From: a virus
Length of the DNA stretch: 35,442 nucleotides
IMG/VR virus record: IMGVR_UViG_3300008266_000220
Location: 1 to 35,442 of that record
Strand: one strand, 5' to 3'
Of the stretch, positions 6,091-11,835 are shown piece after piece. A model generated the notes under the pieces. It saw nothing but the letters and a program-made list of their open reading frames with translations, was not told where the DNA came from and searched no databases. The position numbers and the translations under genes are program-made. Each line of letters opens with the position of its first letter. Positions within the stretch are counted from its first letter, which is position 1.

Positions 6091-6104
6091 TATCTATTAT
6101 AACC

Positions 6105-6180
6105 TGTGGATAACTTTATAAGAACATATATTGACATAATACTGCTTATGCTGTATACTGTTACCATTGTTAGAAAGGAC
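6105..6180 (+). promoter_or_regulatory. Early promoter with upstream DnaA box
   Basis: A perfect DnaA box TGTGGATAA (6105-6113) in an AT-rich stretch, then consensus TTGACA (6131-6136), a 17-nt spacer and TATACT (6154-6159), then AGAAAGGAC (6172-6180). The same order and nearly the same distances recur at 8465-8541. It drives the early operon that begins with the gene at 6340. The DnaA box may let host DnaA control early transcription, or mark an origin. Confidence 0.75.
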
Positions 6181-6339
6181 GCTGACAATACATTAACAAG
6201 TTGCGGTACGCCATGAGGGCACTGAACGTAAAAGTCGAGTCTGTGCGAGACTTACTTGACTGGCGATGAAACTTCGCTCCCCGACAGGGCAGAACGTGAA
6301 CAGGCTCTCACGATGTACCACAACAATAGAAAGGACACT
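6166..6339 (+). other. Long 5' leader of the early operon
   Basis: The predicted transcript start near 6166 lies about 170 nt before the first gene. The leader contains one unused-looking AGAAAGGAC string (6172-6180), an 18-codon frame (ATG 6213) without a good ribosome-binding site, and short stems such as AAGTC/GACTT and GCGA/TCGC. It may be a regulatory leader, but I see no known riboswitch. Confidence 0.4.
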
Positions 6340-6678
6340 ATGACACTAACTACTAACTCACTACCAGCAGAGATAGAACGCAAGTTACTTGCTACTATTG
6401 AGCTACAAAAGCAATTAGAACAATACGAAACCGAGCTCAAAGCCGAGCTATTAGAAGCTATGGAACAGCACGATATCGTGTCGATCAAGAACGATAACTT
6501 TACCATCAGCCTAGTAGAACGAACAAACTACAAAGGAAACGTTAATGAAGTCCCTACTGATATGTTAAAGACTTCACTAGACACAACTAAGGTTGGTAAC
6601 TATGTAAAGCTTTATGGCGAACTGCCAAAAGGCGTAGAGCAAAGCAAAACTAAATATGTAAGTTGGAGGGCCAAGTAA
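6340..6678 (+). CDS. Gp157-like coiled-coil early protein
   Basis: The 112-residue product is set to the ATG directly behind AGAAAGGACACT; a 28-residue upstream extension to a TTG lacks a ribosome-binding site. Residues 8-50 form a charged coiled coil (LLATIELQKQLEQYETELKA and on), followed by a small beta-rich half (SIKNDNFTISLVERTNYKG). Coiled coil plus short beta half just upstream of an annealing protein and exonuclease resembles siphovirus Gp157-type proteins, of unclear function but usually linked to recombination or replication modules. Family match is from layout and memory only. Confidence 0.6.
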   Translation: MTLTTNSLPAEIERKLLATIELQKQLEQYETELKAELLEAMEQHDIVSIKNDNFTISLVERTNYKGNVNEVPTDMLKTSLDTTKVGNYVKLYGELPKGVEQSKTKYVSWRAK

Positions 6679-6848
6679 TGGACTTTTTCTTAGTAGTATT
6701 TATTATCTTATTTATGATTTATATTAGCGACAAGAAAGAAGTTGACGATTCAATCAGACAAGCAGCTATTAACAAAGCTGTGCAGTTTGTCGAGTTCCAA
6801 GAAGAAATTAACCAAGCTAAGAAACAAGCTAGAAAGAAGTACAAGTAA
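6678..6848 (+). CDS. Small membrane-anchored protein (56 aa)
   Basis: A 56-residue protein with a hydrophobic N-terminal segment (residues about 2-17, MDFFLVVFIILFMIYI) followed by a charged helical tail ending in lysines, so it is probably anchored by its N terminus with the tail in the cytoplasm. GGAGGG 14 nt upstream and the overlap with the previous stop (TAATG) support the start. Function unknown. Confidence 0.65.
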   Translation: MDFFLVVFIILFMIYISDKKEVDDSIRQAAINKAVQFVEFQEEINQAKKQARKKYK

Positions 6849-6943
6849 TGATTCGAGCATTCTATTTTTGGAGATGTAAACGACTTAATAATCGGTTACA
6901 GTATTATCAACTAAGACTACAACAGACAAGGAAGCCAAGATAA
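6848..6943 (+). CDS. Tiny arginine/glutamine-rich peptide (31 aa)
   Basis: A 31-codon frame joined to both neighbours by TAATG overlaps. The product MIRAFYFWRCKRLNNRLQYY, ending QQTRKPR, is basic and aromatic. The double coupling is the main argument that it is translated; it may serve only to carry ribosomes to the next gene. No function can be given. Confidence 0.45.
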   Translation: MIRAFYFWRCKRLNNRLQYYQLRLQQTRKPR

Positions 6944-7428
6944 TGGAAATAGTAAAACTCAGTACACTTAAAGACATTCAAGTATTCTCAGCAGAGGTTA
7001 AGAAGTTCATACACGACAATAGGCTCTGGACTAACGTTCAAGGTAGACCCTACGTAAACGTAGAGGGCTGGCAGTTTATGGGTGGCATGCTTGGGATTAC
7101 AGCCAACGTCAAAGAATTAGAGAACCAGAGCGACGACAATCAACTGAAATACCGAGCAGTCGTAGAACTGTATCGTGGCGATCAACTAGTAAGTTCTGGG
7201 GTAGCCATCTGCTCAAACAAAGAAAAGGGCAAACAATACTTCGATGAGTATGCAATCGCTTCAATGTGTCAGACAAGAGCCATAGGTAAAGCCTATCGTA
7301 TATACTTAGGCTGGATTATGAAAATGGCAGGATTCGAATCTACACCATTAGAAGAAATGCAGGAGGGTTACCATGCAAGCGAAGAACAAAAAGAAGAAAT
7401 CATCAAAGCACACAGTCAGAATTCATGA
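6943..7428 (+). CDS. Candidate single-strand annealing protein
   Basis: A 161-residue protein with a conserved-looking centre: YVNVEGWQFMGGMLGI, an AICSNKE stretch, then ASMCQTRAIGKAYRIYLGWI. A motif of the type A-x2-x2-TRAIG-KAYR is typical of phage proteins encoded just before YqaJ-type exonucleases, and resembles the DNA-binding helix of Rad52/Erf-like annealing proteins. The next gene is a YqaJ exonuclease, so the pair probably forms a RecT/RecE-like recombination system acting on DNA ends. The family assignment is inferred from context and motif. It overlaps the exonuclease gene by 56 nt. Confidence 0.55.
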   Translation: MEIVKLSTLKDIQVFSAEVKKFIHDNRLWTNVQGRPYVNVEGWQFMGGMLGITANVKELENQSDDNQLKYRAVVELYRGDQLVSSGVAICSNKEKGKQYFDEYAIASMCQTRAIGKAYRIYLGWIMKMAGFESTPLEEMQEGYHASEEQKEEIIKAHSQNS

Positions 7429-7951
7429 GACTGCTCAGGGCTCGCCTGAATGGTTCGATTTACGCAAAGGGCGTGTCACAGCGTCTAATGCGTGGAAAAT
7501 GCTTGAAAGGGGCTATAAATACGCCACAGAGCAAAAGCCAATAGCTACTACCAGTGCCATGCAGCGTGGTAAAGACTTAGAGCCCGAAGCTTTGGAACTT
7601 TACTCTAAAATCAAGAACGACCTAGAAATACTTAGTGTCGGGTTTGTTACTAATTCAAAATACCCTAATGCCGGGGCCAGCCCAGATGGTGTTCTTCCTG
7701 ATAAGCTATTGGAAGTTAAATGCTTTGGCCGAGACAAACATCTTGGGATCACAGAAGACAGTATCCCACCAGAAGTTATGGCCCAAGTGCAAATGCAGAT
7801 GATGATATGCGAGCTACCAGAATGCGATTTAGTTCTTTACAATCCACAGTGTGATCCAGCAGACGCTCTTAGGATAATAACTATCCCAGCTGATCCACTT
7901 ATCCACAAGAACCTAGCCAAACATTTGCAAGACGGTCTTGACATAGCATAA
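7373..7951 (+). CDS. YqaJ-type viral recombinase exonuclease
   Basis: A 192-residue protein with the motifs of the lambda exonuclease/YqaJ fold (PD-(D/E)xK): RKGRVTAS (31-38), GKDLEPEA (66-73), GASPDG (101-106, catalytic D105), LEVKC (113-117, E114 and K116) and QVQMQM (138-143). Such enzymes chew the 5' strand at double-strand ends and hand the 3' tail to an annealing protein. Size and motif spacing are normal, so it should be active. The ATG is preceded by AGGAGGG. Partner: the candidate annealing protein just upstream. Confidence 0.9.
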   Translation: MQAKNKKKKSSKHTVRIHETAQGSPEWFDLRKGRVTASNAWKMLERGYKYATEQKPIATTSAMQRGKDLEPEALELYSKIKNDLEILSVGFVTNSKYPNAGASPDGVLPDKLLEVKCFGRDKHLGITEDSIPPEVMAQVQMQMMICELPECDLVLYNPQCDPADALRIITIPADPLIHKNLAKHLQDGLDIA

Positions 7952-7989
7952 GCAACATGCTAGTATGTAATTACTCTAAAAGAAAGGAC
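7899..7989 (+). promoter_or_regulatory. Early promoter with upstream DnaA box (inverted)
   Basis: TTATCCACA (7899-7907, a perfect DnaA box in the opposite orientation to the other two), TTGACA (7938-7943), a 17-nt spacer ending TGC, TAGTAT (7961-7966, extended -10), then AGAAAGGAC (7981-7989) and ATG at 7993. The box and the -35 lie within the end of the exonuclease gene. Confidence 0.65.
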
Positions 7990-7992
7990 ACC

Positions 7993-8253
7993 ATGAGTAA
8001 AAAACTAAGTATGGACTTGCTAGACCCAAAAGAAATCGGGACAGCAAAGCGAACAATACCAAACAACAGAAGCCATCGCTTCTCTAACTGGGCAGATGAT
8101 CACTTACTGCCTTGGTTATCGCTTGCAGCACTTGCGTTCCTAGCAGCAGTCGGAATCATATCTATCACTCCAATGTTGGTAGACGACTTCCGGACAGCAT
8201 TTGCTTTCATTGTAGTTTTCTTCCTTGTCATCAAGGTTAGAACTATACAATAG
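7993..8253 (+). CDS. Small two-span membrane protein (86 aa)
   Basis: An 86-residue protein: a hydrophilic N-terminal 35 residues, then two membrane spans (about 39-59 and 68-82) and a short basic end. The ATG follows AGAAAGGACACC, the ribosome-binding string shared by early genes, and has its own promoter at 7938-7966, so it is a single-gene early unit ended by the terminator at 8286-8310. A superinfection-exclusion or host-membrane role would fit this kind of solitary early membrane protein but is unproven. Confidence 0.65.
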   Translation: MSKKLSMDLLDPKEIGTAKRTIPNNRSHRFSNWADDHLLPWLSLAALAFLAAVGIISITPMLVDDFRTAFAFIVVFFLVIKVRTIQ

Positions 8254-8278
8254 CAGTTGAGATTGGGTAAAACGAGGT

Positions 8279-8310
8279 AAAAAAAGAGCCCCCTAGATGG
8301 GGGTTCTTTG
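8279..8310. terminator. Strong hairpin terminator, possibly two-way
   Basis: GAGCCCCC (8286-8293) pairs with GGGGGTTC (8299-8306, one G-T pair) around the loop TAGAT. On the plus strand it is followed by TTCTTTG, and on the minus strand by a run of seven T, so it could stop transcription in either direction. It ends the unit containing the membrane protein at 7993-8253. Confidence 0.75.
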
Positions 8311-8464
8311 TGTGTGGAGAGGTTTTGTTGTGTGGTGTTTGTGTTTACCACTACTGGTGGGGGTTTAGTGGTGTTCTCATTATACATAAAAAGCAGCCCC
8401 AAAATAAAGAGTTTAGAAAGGACACTATACCACGGGGCTGCGATTGAGACATTATACCTTAAAC
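8302..8464 (+). other. Non-coding G/T-skewed tract and GC-stem hairpin
   Basis: I see no supportable gene here. From about 8302 to 8380 the plus strand is almost all G and T, with stem ACCACTA/TAGTGGT (8347-8353 with 8366-8372). GCAGCCCC (8393-8400) then pairs perfectly with GGGGCTGC (8434-8441) around a 33-nt loop. The loop carries TAGAAAGGACACTAT, the same 15 bases that form the ribosome-binding site before the gene at 6340. Confidence 0.55.
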
Positions 8465-8541
8465 TGTGGATAAATCAACCAAATCACTATTGCTAATACA
8501 ATGCTTATGATGTATGATACTTGTGTCAATAAAGAAAGGAC
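8465..8541 (+). promoter_or_regulatory. Early promoter with upstream DnaA box, copy of the 6105-6180 module
   Basis: Perfect DnaA box TGTGGATAA (8465-8473), TTGCTA (8490-8495), a 17-nt spacer containing GCTTATGATG, TATGAT (8513-8518), then AGAAAGGAC (8533-8541) and ATG at 8547. Box-to-minus-10 distance is 48 bp here and 49 bp in the 6105-6180 copy. Confidence 0.65.
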
Positions 8542-8546
8542 AACAA

Positions 8547-8798
8547 ATGAGAATACAAGTGCAAGATAGGGGGAGCTTCTTTGAGTTTCCTATAACAGTG
8601 CAGGGTGGCTATTGGGACGACGGTAGCTTCGAGATGGAATGGTGCAACCATGCCGGTGCATACCAAACCAACAGCGATTTTTGGTACGCCAAAGATAACG
8701 GTGGCTACGAAGAAGTCACAGAGAAATATTACATCTGCGATAAGTGCGACGAGACTTGGGAAATGGATAACGATGATTATGAAAAGGAGGATTTTTAA
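8547..8798 (+). CDS. Small acidic zinc-ribbon-like protein (83 aa)
   Basis: An 83-residue, strongly acidic protein started at the ATG behind AGAAAGGACAAC. It contains WCNHAGA and later ICDKCDETW; the spacing of C/H and CxxC suits a small zinc ribbon, followed by a highly acidic tail (MDNDDYEKEDF). A strong promoter makes it a likely abundant early protein, perhaps a host-interaction factor or DNA mimic given the charge. No family recognised. Confidence 0.65.
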   Translation: MRIQVQDRGSFFEFPITVQGGYWDDGSFEMEWCNHAGAYQTNSDFWYAKDNGGYEEVTEKYYICDKCDETWEMDNDDYEKEDF

Positions 8799-9023
8799 AT
8801 GGCAGGAACTAAAATAGGTGGAACTAAAGCAGCAGCAACTAACTATGAAAGACATGGTGCAGACTTCTACGCACGTATTGGATCAGTAGGTGGTAAGAAC
8901 ATTCATCAAAGAAACCCAGAAACAGGTAAGGCTCTTAAAGGCTTTGCATTAAACCCAGAACGAGCTCGTATGGCTGGAAAGGTTGGTGGGGCCATCAGCA
9001 AACGTGGTAAATCAAATGGTTGA
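8799..9023 (+). CDS. Small Gly/Ala/Lys-rich conserved phage protein (74 aa)
   Basis: A 74-residue protein of the pattern GGTKAAATNYERHGADFYARIG followed by GGK, GFALNPERARMAGKVGG and GKS. These glycine-lysine phrases recur in short phage and bacterial proteins, often labelled KGG or general-stress-like. Whether it has that role here is unknown; the repeated G-G-K ends and basic charge suggest nucleic-acid contact. AAGGAGG lies about 8 nt upstream, and its end overlaps the start of the next gene. Confidence 0.65.
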   Translation: MAGTKIGGTKAAATNYERHGADFYARIGSVGGKNIHQRNPETGKALKGFALNPERARMAGKVGGAISKRGKSNG

Positions 9024-9180
9024 GGGATTGACGATTGCAGTTGTACTTTTAGCTGGCATATTCATAGCTAGAGAACTAATAGAAACCTACAACACAATTC
9101 AAATTAGAAAACAGATAGCTAATCTTCAACAAGAACTAGACGAATTGATAAACGTATTAACTAAAAAAGGCAAGAAATGA
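9016..9180 (+). CDS. Small membrane protein with coiled-coil tail (54 aa)
   Basis: A 54-residue protein, MVEGLTIAVVLLAGIFIARE first, giving one N-terminal membrane span (about 4-20) and a coiled-coil tail with leucine heptads (IANLQQELDELINVL) ending in lysines. It overlaps the previous gene by 8 nt and the whiB gene by ATGA. Unknown function; its layout resembles the small protein at 6678-6848. Confidence 0.6.
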   Translation: MVEGLTIAVVLLAGIFIARELIETYNTIQIRKQIANLQQELDELINVLTKKGKK

Positions 9181-9461
9181 GTGAAACATTTGACAGTTTA
9201 AGTTTCTATGACAGGTCAGGGCTAGGCTTTGGTTGGCGTGAAGATGCCGCCTGCAAGGGTATGGATGTAGATATGTTCTACCCAGAGCGTGGACAGAACG
9301 GCAGAGAAGCAATTGCAGTGTGTGCTGGGTGTCTAGTCGTTAAAGAATGTTTGCACTTTGCGTTGAGCAACAGCATCAAAGTCGGTGTCTTTGGCGGGAC
9401 AACTGAGTTCCACAGAAGAAAGATGAGGGGGAAATATGAAACAGGTACAGAAGTTAGTTGA
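9177..9461 (+). CDS. whiB: WhiB-family iron-sulfur transcription factor
   Basis: A 94-residue protein with the four WhiB cysteines in the standard layout: C26, then C49-x2-C52-x5-C58, which bind a [4Fe-4S] cluster. Flanking features match too: W20 before the first Cys, FYPE after it, and a GVFGG turn (canonical GVWGG) followed by a basic C-terminal stretch (HRRKMR) that contacts DNA. WhiB proteins bind the primary sigma factor and are known from Actinobacteria and their phages, where they can reprogram host genes or block superinfection. It sits in the early operon by ATGA coupling. The Trp-to-Phe change in the turn is the only deviation. Confidence 0.93.
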   Translation: MSETFDSLSFYDRSGLGFGWREDAACKGMDVDMFYPERGQNGREAIAVCAGCLVVKECLHFALSNSIKVGVFGGTTEFHRRKMRGKYETGTEVS

Positions 9462-9738
9462 GCAAGCACTCCAAACTTGGGAGGAAACAAGGGACAGTGA
9501 TCGCAAACTAATGCTTGCAGTCTGGTATTTACAAGACCCAGAGTACGAATCAAACTTCCGCAAGTTCTTTTTAAACGAAGCAGCAAGCCCAGAAACTATA
9601 AGGCGTATGCGTCAGAAGCTTCAAGAGCAAGGCAAATATCTAGCCAGCAAAAAGGTAGAAGACGCTAGGTTTGAAAAGTTTAGAGATATGCACTACTCAC
9701 GAGCATCGCTTAGTAATATAAACCAAATGGATTTGTGA
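9436..9738 (+). CDS. Conserved hypothetical phage protein (100 aa)
   Basis: A 100-residue helical protein containing LMLAVWYLQDPEYESNFRKFFLNEAASPETIRR broken into helix-turn-helix-like segments, then RQKLQEQGKYLASKKVEDARFEKFRDM. I recall similar phage proteins of unknown role; the SPETIRRMRQKLQ part could be a recognition helix, so a DNA-binding regulator is possible. The ATG follows GAGGGGG and overlaps the whiB end. Its TGA stop is also the TG element of the next promoter. Confidence 0.65.
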   Translation: MKQVQKLVEQALQTWEETRDSDRKLMLAVWYLQDPEYESNFRKFFLNEAASPETIRRMRQKLQEQGKYLASKKVEDARFEKFRDMHYSRASLSNINQMDL

Positions 9739-9750
9739 TATAACTATGGT
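9736..9750 (+). promoter_or_regulatory. Extended -10 promoter for a leaderless mRNA (NinG-like gene)
   Basis: TGA (9736-9738, the stop codon of the preceding gene) plus TATAAC (9739-9744) make an extended -10. Six nucleotides separate it from the ATG at 9751, the same distance as at the endonuclease VII gene. No -35 and no Shine-Dalgarno sequence are present. Confidence 0.65.
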
Positions 9751-10152
9751 ATGGCCAGCCGACAGTTAGAAAAGAAATTAGATCTGATATTTTCGAAGTA
9801 TATTCGATTAAGAGACTCCGACAACGGGGTCTTTTTTTGTTGCAGCTGTGGAGCACTCAAGCCTGAACAGCAAATGGACGCAGGGCATTTTATTAGCAGA
9901 AAATGGCGTAATACACGCTGGAGAGAAGACAATGTTCATGGTCAGTGTAGAGCAGATAATAGATTTGGAAATGGTGAAGCTGCCGGGTATGCAATGTTTA
10001 TGATTAAAAAATATGGCTTGGAACATGTTGAGATGCTACATCAATTAAGTAGAAAAACAGCAAAGTTTACTGATAGCGAATTAGAGGATATGATAAAGAA
10101 GTACAAGGCTCTGGTGAAGGAGATGTCTGATGCTCAAAAAACTATTGAATAA
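9751..10152 (+). CDS. NinG/Rap-like recombination nuclease
   Basis: A 133-residue protein of the lambda NinG type: LDLIFSKYIRLRDSD at the start, a CxxC knuckle (C30-x2-C33), the HNH-type core QMDAGHFISRKW (D43, H46), TRW, then DNVHGQC (N61, H63, C66). NinG/Rap proteins cut Holliday junctions and branched DNA in lambda-type recombination. The second knuckle normally reads QCxxCN; here it is QCRADN, so the fourth zinc Cys is Asp69. Asp can ligate metal, so activity is possible but not assured. It has its own leaderless promoter and overlaps the next small gene. Confidence 0.85.
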   Translation: MASRQLEKKLDLIFSKYIRLRDSDNGVFFCCSCGALKPEQQMDAGHFISRKWRNTRWREDNVHGQCRADNRFGNGEAAGYAMFMIKKYGLEHVEMLHQLSRKTAKFTDSELEDMIKKYKALVKEMSDAQKTIE

Positions 10153-10273
10153 AGTGTTTATAATCAAGCACGACCCATGGCTAATAGAGAACAACAGAAA
10201 ATTCCCACTTGTCCCAGAAGCTCCTGTGGTAAACTTAAAGCGTAAGAATAGGGCAACAAATGATAGTGCATAA
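10130..10273 (+). CDS. Small basic protein (47 aa)
   Basis: A 47-codon frame with a good ribosome-binding site (AAGGAG, 6 nt before the ATG), overlapping the NinG-like gene by 23 nt and the methyltransferase gene by 14 nt. The product is MLKKLLNKVFIIKHDPWLIE followed by a proline/valine middle and a basic tail. No domain is recognised. It fills what would otherwise be a gap in a tightly packed operon. Confidence 0.6.
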   Translation: MLKKLLNKVFIIKHDPWLIENNRKFPLVPEAPVVNLKRKNRATNDSA

Positions 10274-11480
10274 TCCAAACAAACTACCAACAGCATCCAT
10301 TGCTGACCTATTACCTACGCAAGGTGAACTCAAAGACTTGAGCACCGAAAATTACGAGAAGCTTAAAAAGAATATTGAACGCCGAGGCTTTATAGACCCA
10401 GTAGCAGTCTGGGAAGATAAGAACGGAATCAAGTACATACTCAATGGCCACCAAAGACAGCGTGTGCTAGCTAACGAGGGATGGATAGAACCAATACCCT
10501 ACTTTAATGTACCGGCAAAGACACTACAGGAAGCAGCCGCAATAGTATTAGAACTCACAAGCCAGTACGGAAAGATTACCCAAGAGGGATTAGATGCTCA
10601 TATTGCCAAGTATGATTTACCAGAAGCCGAGATATACGAAGCTACTCACTTTGACGCATTATCGTTTTACGACACTAGCGAACCAGAGCAAGAGGTAGAA
10701 GAGGACGAAGCACCTGAGGTTGATGAATCAGAACCACCTAAAAGCAAGCTAGGCAAGATATATCAGCTAGGCAGACATAGGGTTATGTGTGGGGATAGCA
10801 CGAATATAGAACAGTTTGAAAAATTAGTTAATGATAAACGAGCAACGCTAGTCTTTACTGACCCCCCGTATGGAGTAAGTTACCAATCAAATATGCGTGT
10901 TAAGAGCAAAAAATTTGAAATTTTAAAGAACGACAACGTTATATCTATAGACGGAGTAGTAACGGCAAGCGAATATTCAGATGGTTGGATAATGGTATGC
11001 ACATCTTGGAAAGTTTTAAGACAATGGCTAGAAGCTTTAGAATTATTTGGAGAACCTAGCAATATAATTATTTGGGATAAGGGTGGTGGCGGAATTGGTG
11101 ATTTAAAGCATACTCTTTTAACTGATTACGAGGTAATAATTTCTTATAACAGGGGTGCAAAAATAATTGGTAAAAGGATTGGTAGCGTATGGGATTGTGG
11201 TAAAGATGCTGCAGGTAGTTATGAACACCCTACACAAAAACCTGTTGCTTTATCAGCTTTGGCTATTAATACTATGACAAATAAGGGTGATTATGTATTT
11301 GATGTATATTTAGGCTCAGGCTCGACCCTAATAGCCTGCGAACAAACAGACAGAACTTGTTACGGCATGGAACTAGACCCTAAGTATGTAGATGTAATAA
11401 GAAAGCGTTATGCTAAGTTTATACAGCCCGATGACCAGTTGCCTGAGAATTGGGAAGAATTAACACCAGCAATAAATTGA
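10260..11480 (+). CDS. ParB-domain DNA methyltransferase (N4/N6 type)
   Basis: A 406-residue fusion. Residues 10-110 are ParB/Srx-like (NGHQR at 62-66, a nucleotide-binding motif); 137-165 form an acidic linker; 165-395 are a methyltransferase with DPPY at 201-204 and the AdoMet loop DVYLGSGST (348-356). In relatives the latter reads DPFxGSGS/T, so Pro and Phe are replaced here by Val and Tyr. It should methylate adenine or cytosine amino groups in phage DNA to evade restriction; the target is unknown. Codons 205-350 are much more AT-rich than the ends, suggesting that this segment was swapped in. Start ATG overlaps the previous gene. Confidence 0.88.
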   Translation: MIVHNPNKLPTASIADLLPTQGELKDLSTENYEKLKKNIERRGFIDPVAVWEDKNGIKYILNGHQRQRVLANEGWIEPIPYFNVPAKTLQEAAAIVLELTSQYGKITQEGLDAHIAKYDLPEAEIYEATHFDALSFYDTSEPEQEVEEDEAPEVDESEPPKSKLGKIYQLGRHRVMCGDSTNIEQFEKLVNDKRATLVFTDPPYGVSYQSNMRVKSKKFEILKNDNVISIDGVVTASEYSDGWIMVCTSWKVLRQWLEALELFGEPSNIIIWDKGGGGIGDLKHTLLTDYEVIISYNRGAKIIGKRIGSVWDCGKDAAGSYEHPTQKPVALSALAINTMTNKGDYVFDVYLGSGSTLIACEQTDRTCYGMELDPKYVDVIRKRYAKFIQPDDQLPENWEELTPAIN

Positions 11481-11487
11481 GTGAAAA

Positions 11488-11835
11488 ATGAGCGACAAAA
11501 GATTAGACAACCTAAAACCATTCACAGGAGCCGATGATCCTAGACGCATGAACGGCAAACCTAAGGGTACTAAGCACATATCCACATGGATACAGGAGAT
11601 GCTTAACGACCCAGACTTCGAGCTAAAGTTAAAGGACGGCACGATACTCAAGGGAGCACCACTAGCAGCTATTATTAAGACAGCAGTAGCCAAAGCAGTC
11701 AGTGGAGATATGAGAGCCTTTGATATCCTCGGCAAGTATGGCTTCGGAACTAAACTAGATGTAACAACTAACGGCAAAGAATTACCAACCCCAATCATAA
11801 AGGTAGATGATGGCGCACAAGATAAATCTAGCTAA
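11488..11835 (+). CDS. DUF5681-like protein, candidate small terminase subunit
   Basis: A 115-residue protein with DPRRMNGKPKGTKHISTWIQ near the N terminus, the hallmark of DUF5681-type proteins, which lie beside terminase genes in many phages. A helical middle (APLAAIIKTAVAKAVSGDM) and a C-terminal TPIIKVDDG tail follow. Its position, one methyltransferase gene upstream of the large terminase, makes it the best small-subunit candidate, which would recognise DNA for packaging. No classic small-terminase helix-turn-helix is obvious. It overlaps the next gene by 26 nt. Confidence 0.6.
   Translation: MSDKRLDNLKPFTGADDPRRMNGKPKGTKHISTWIQEMLNDPDFELKLKDGTILKGAPLAAIIKTAVAKAVSGDMRAFDILGKYGFGTKLDVTTNGKELPTPIIKVDDGAQDKSS

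Noticed and set aside
6213-6269. 18-codon frame in the leader of the 6340 operon
   Set aside because: No good ribosome-binding site; could be a leader peptide but nothing supports it beyond an ATG and a stop.
8308-8496. Plus-strand 62-codon frame in the gap before 8547
   Set aside because: It begins in the terminator tail and runs through the G/T tract and the GC hairpin; there is no ribosome-binding site.
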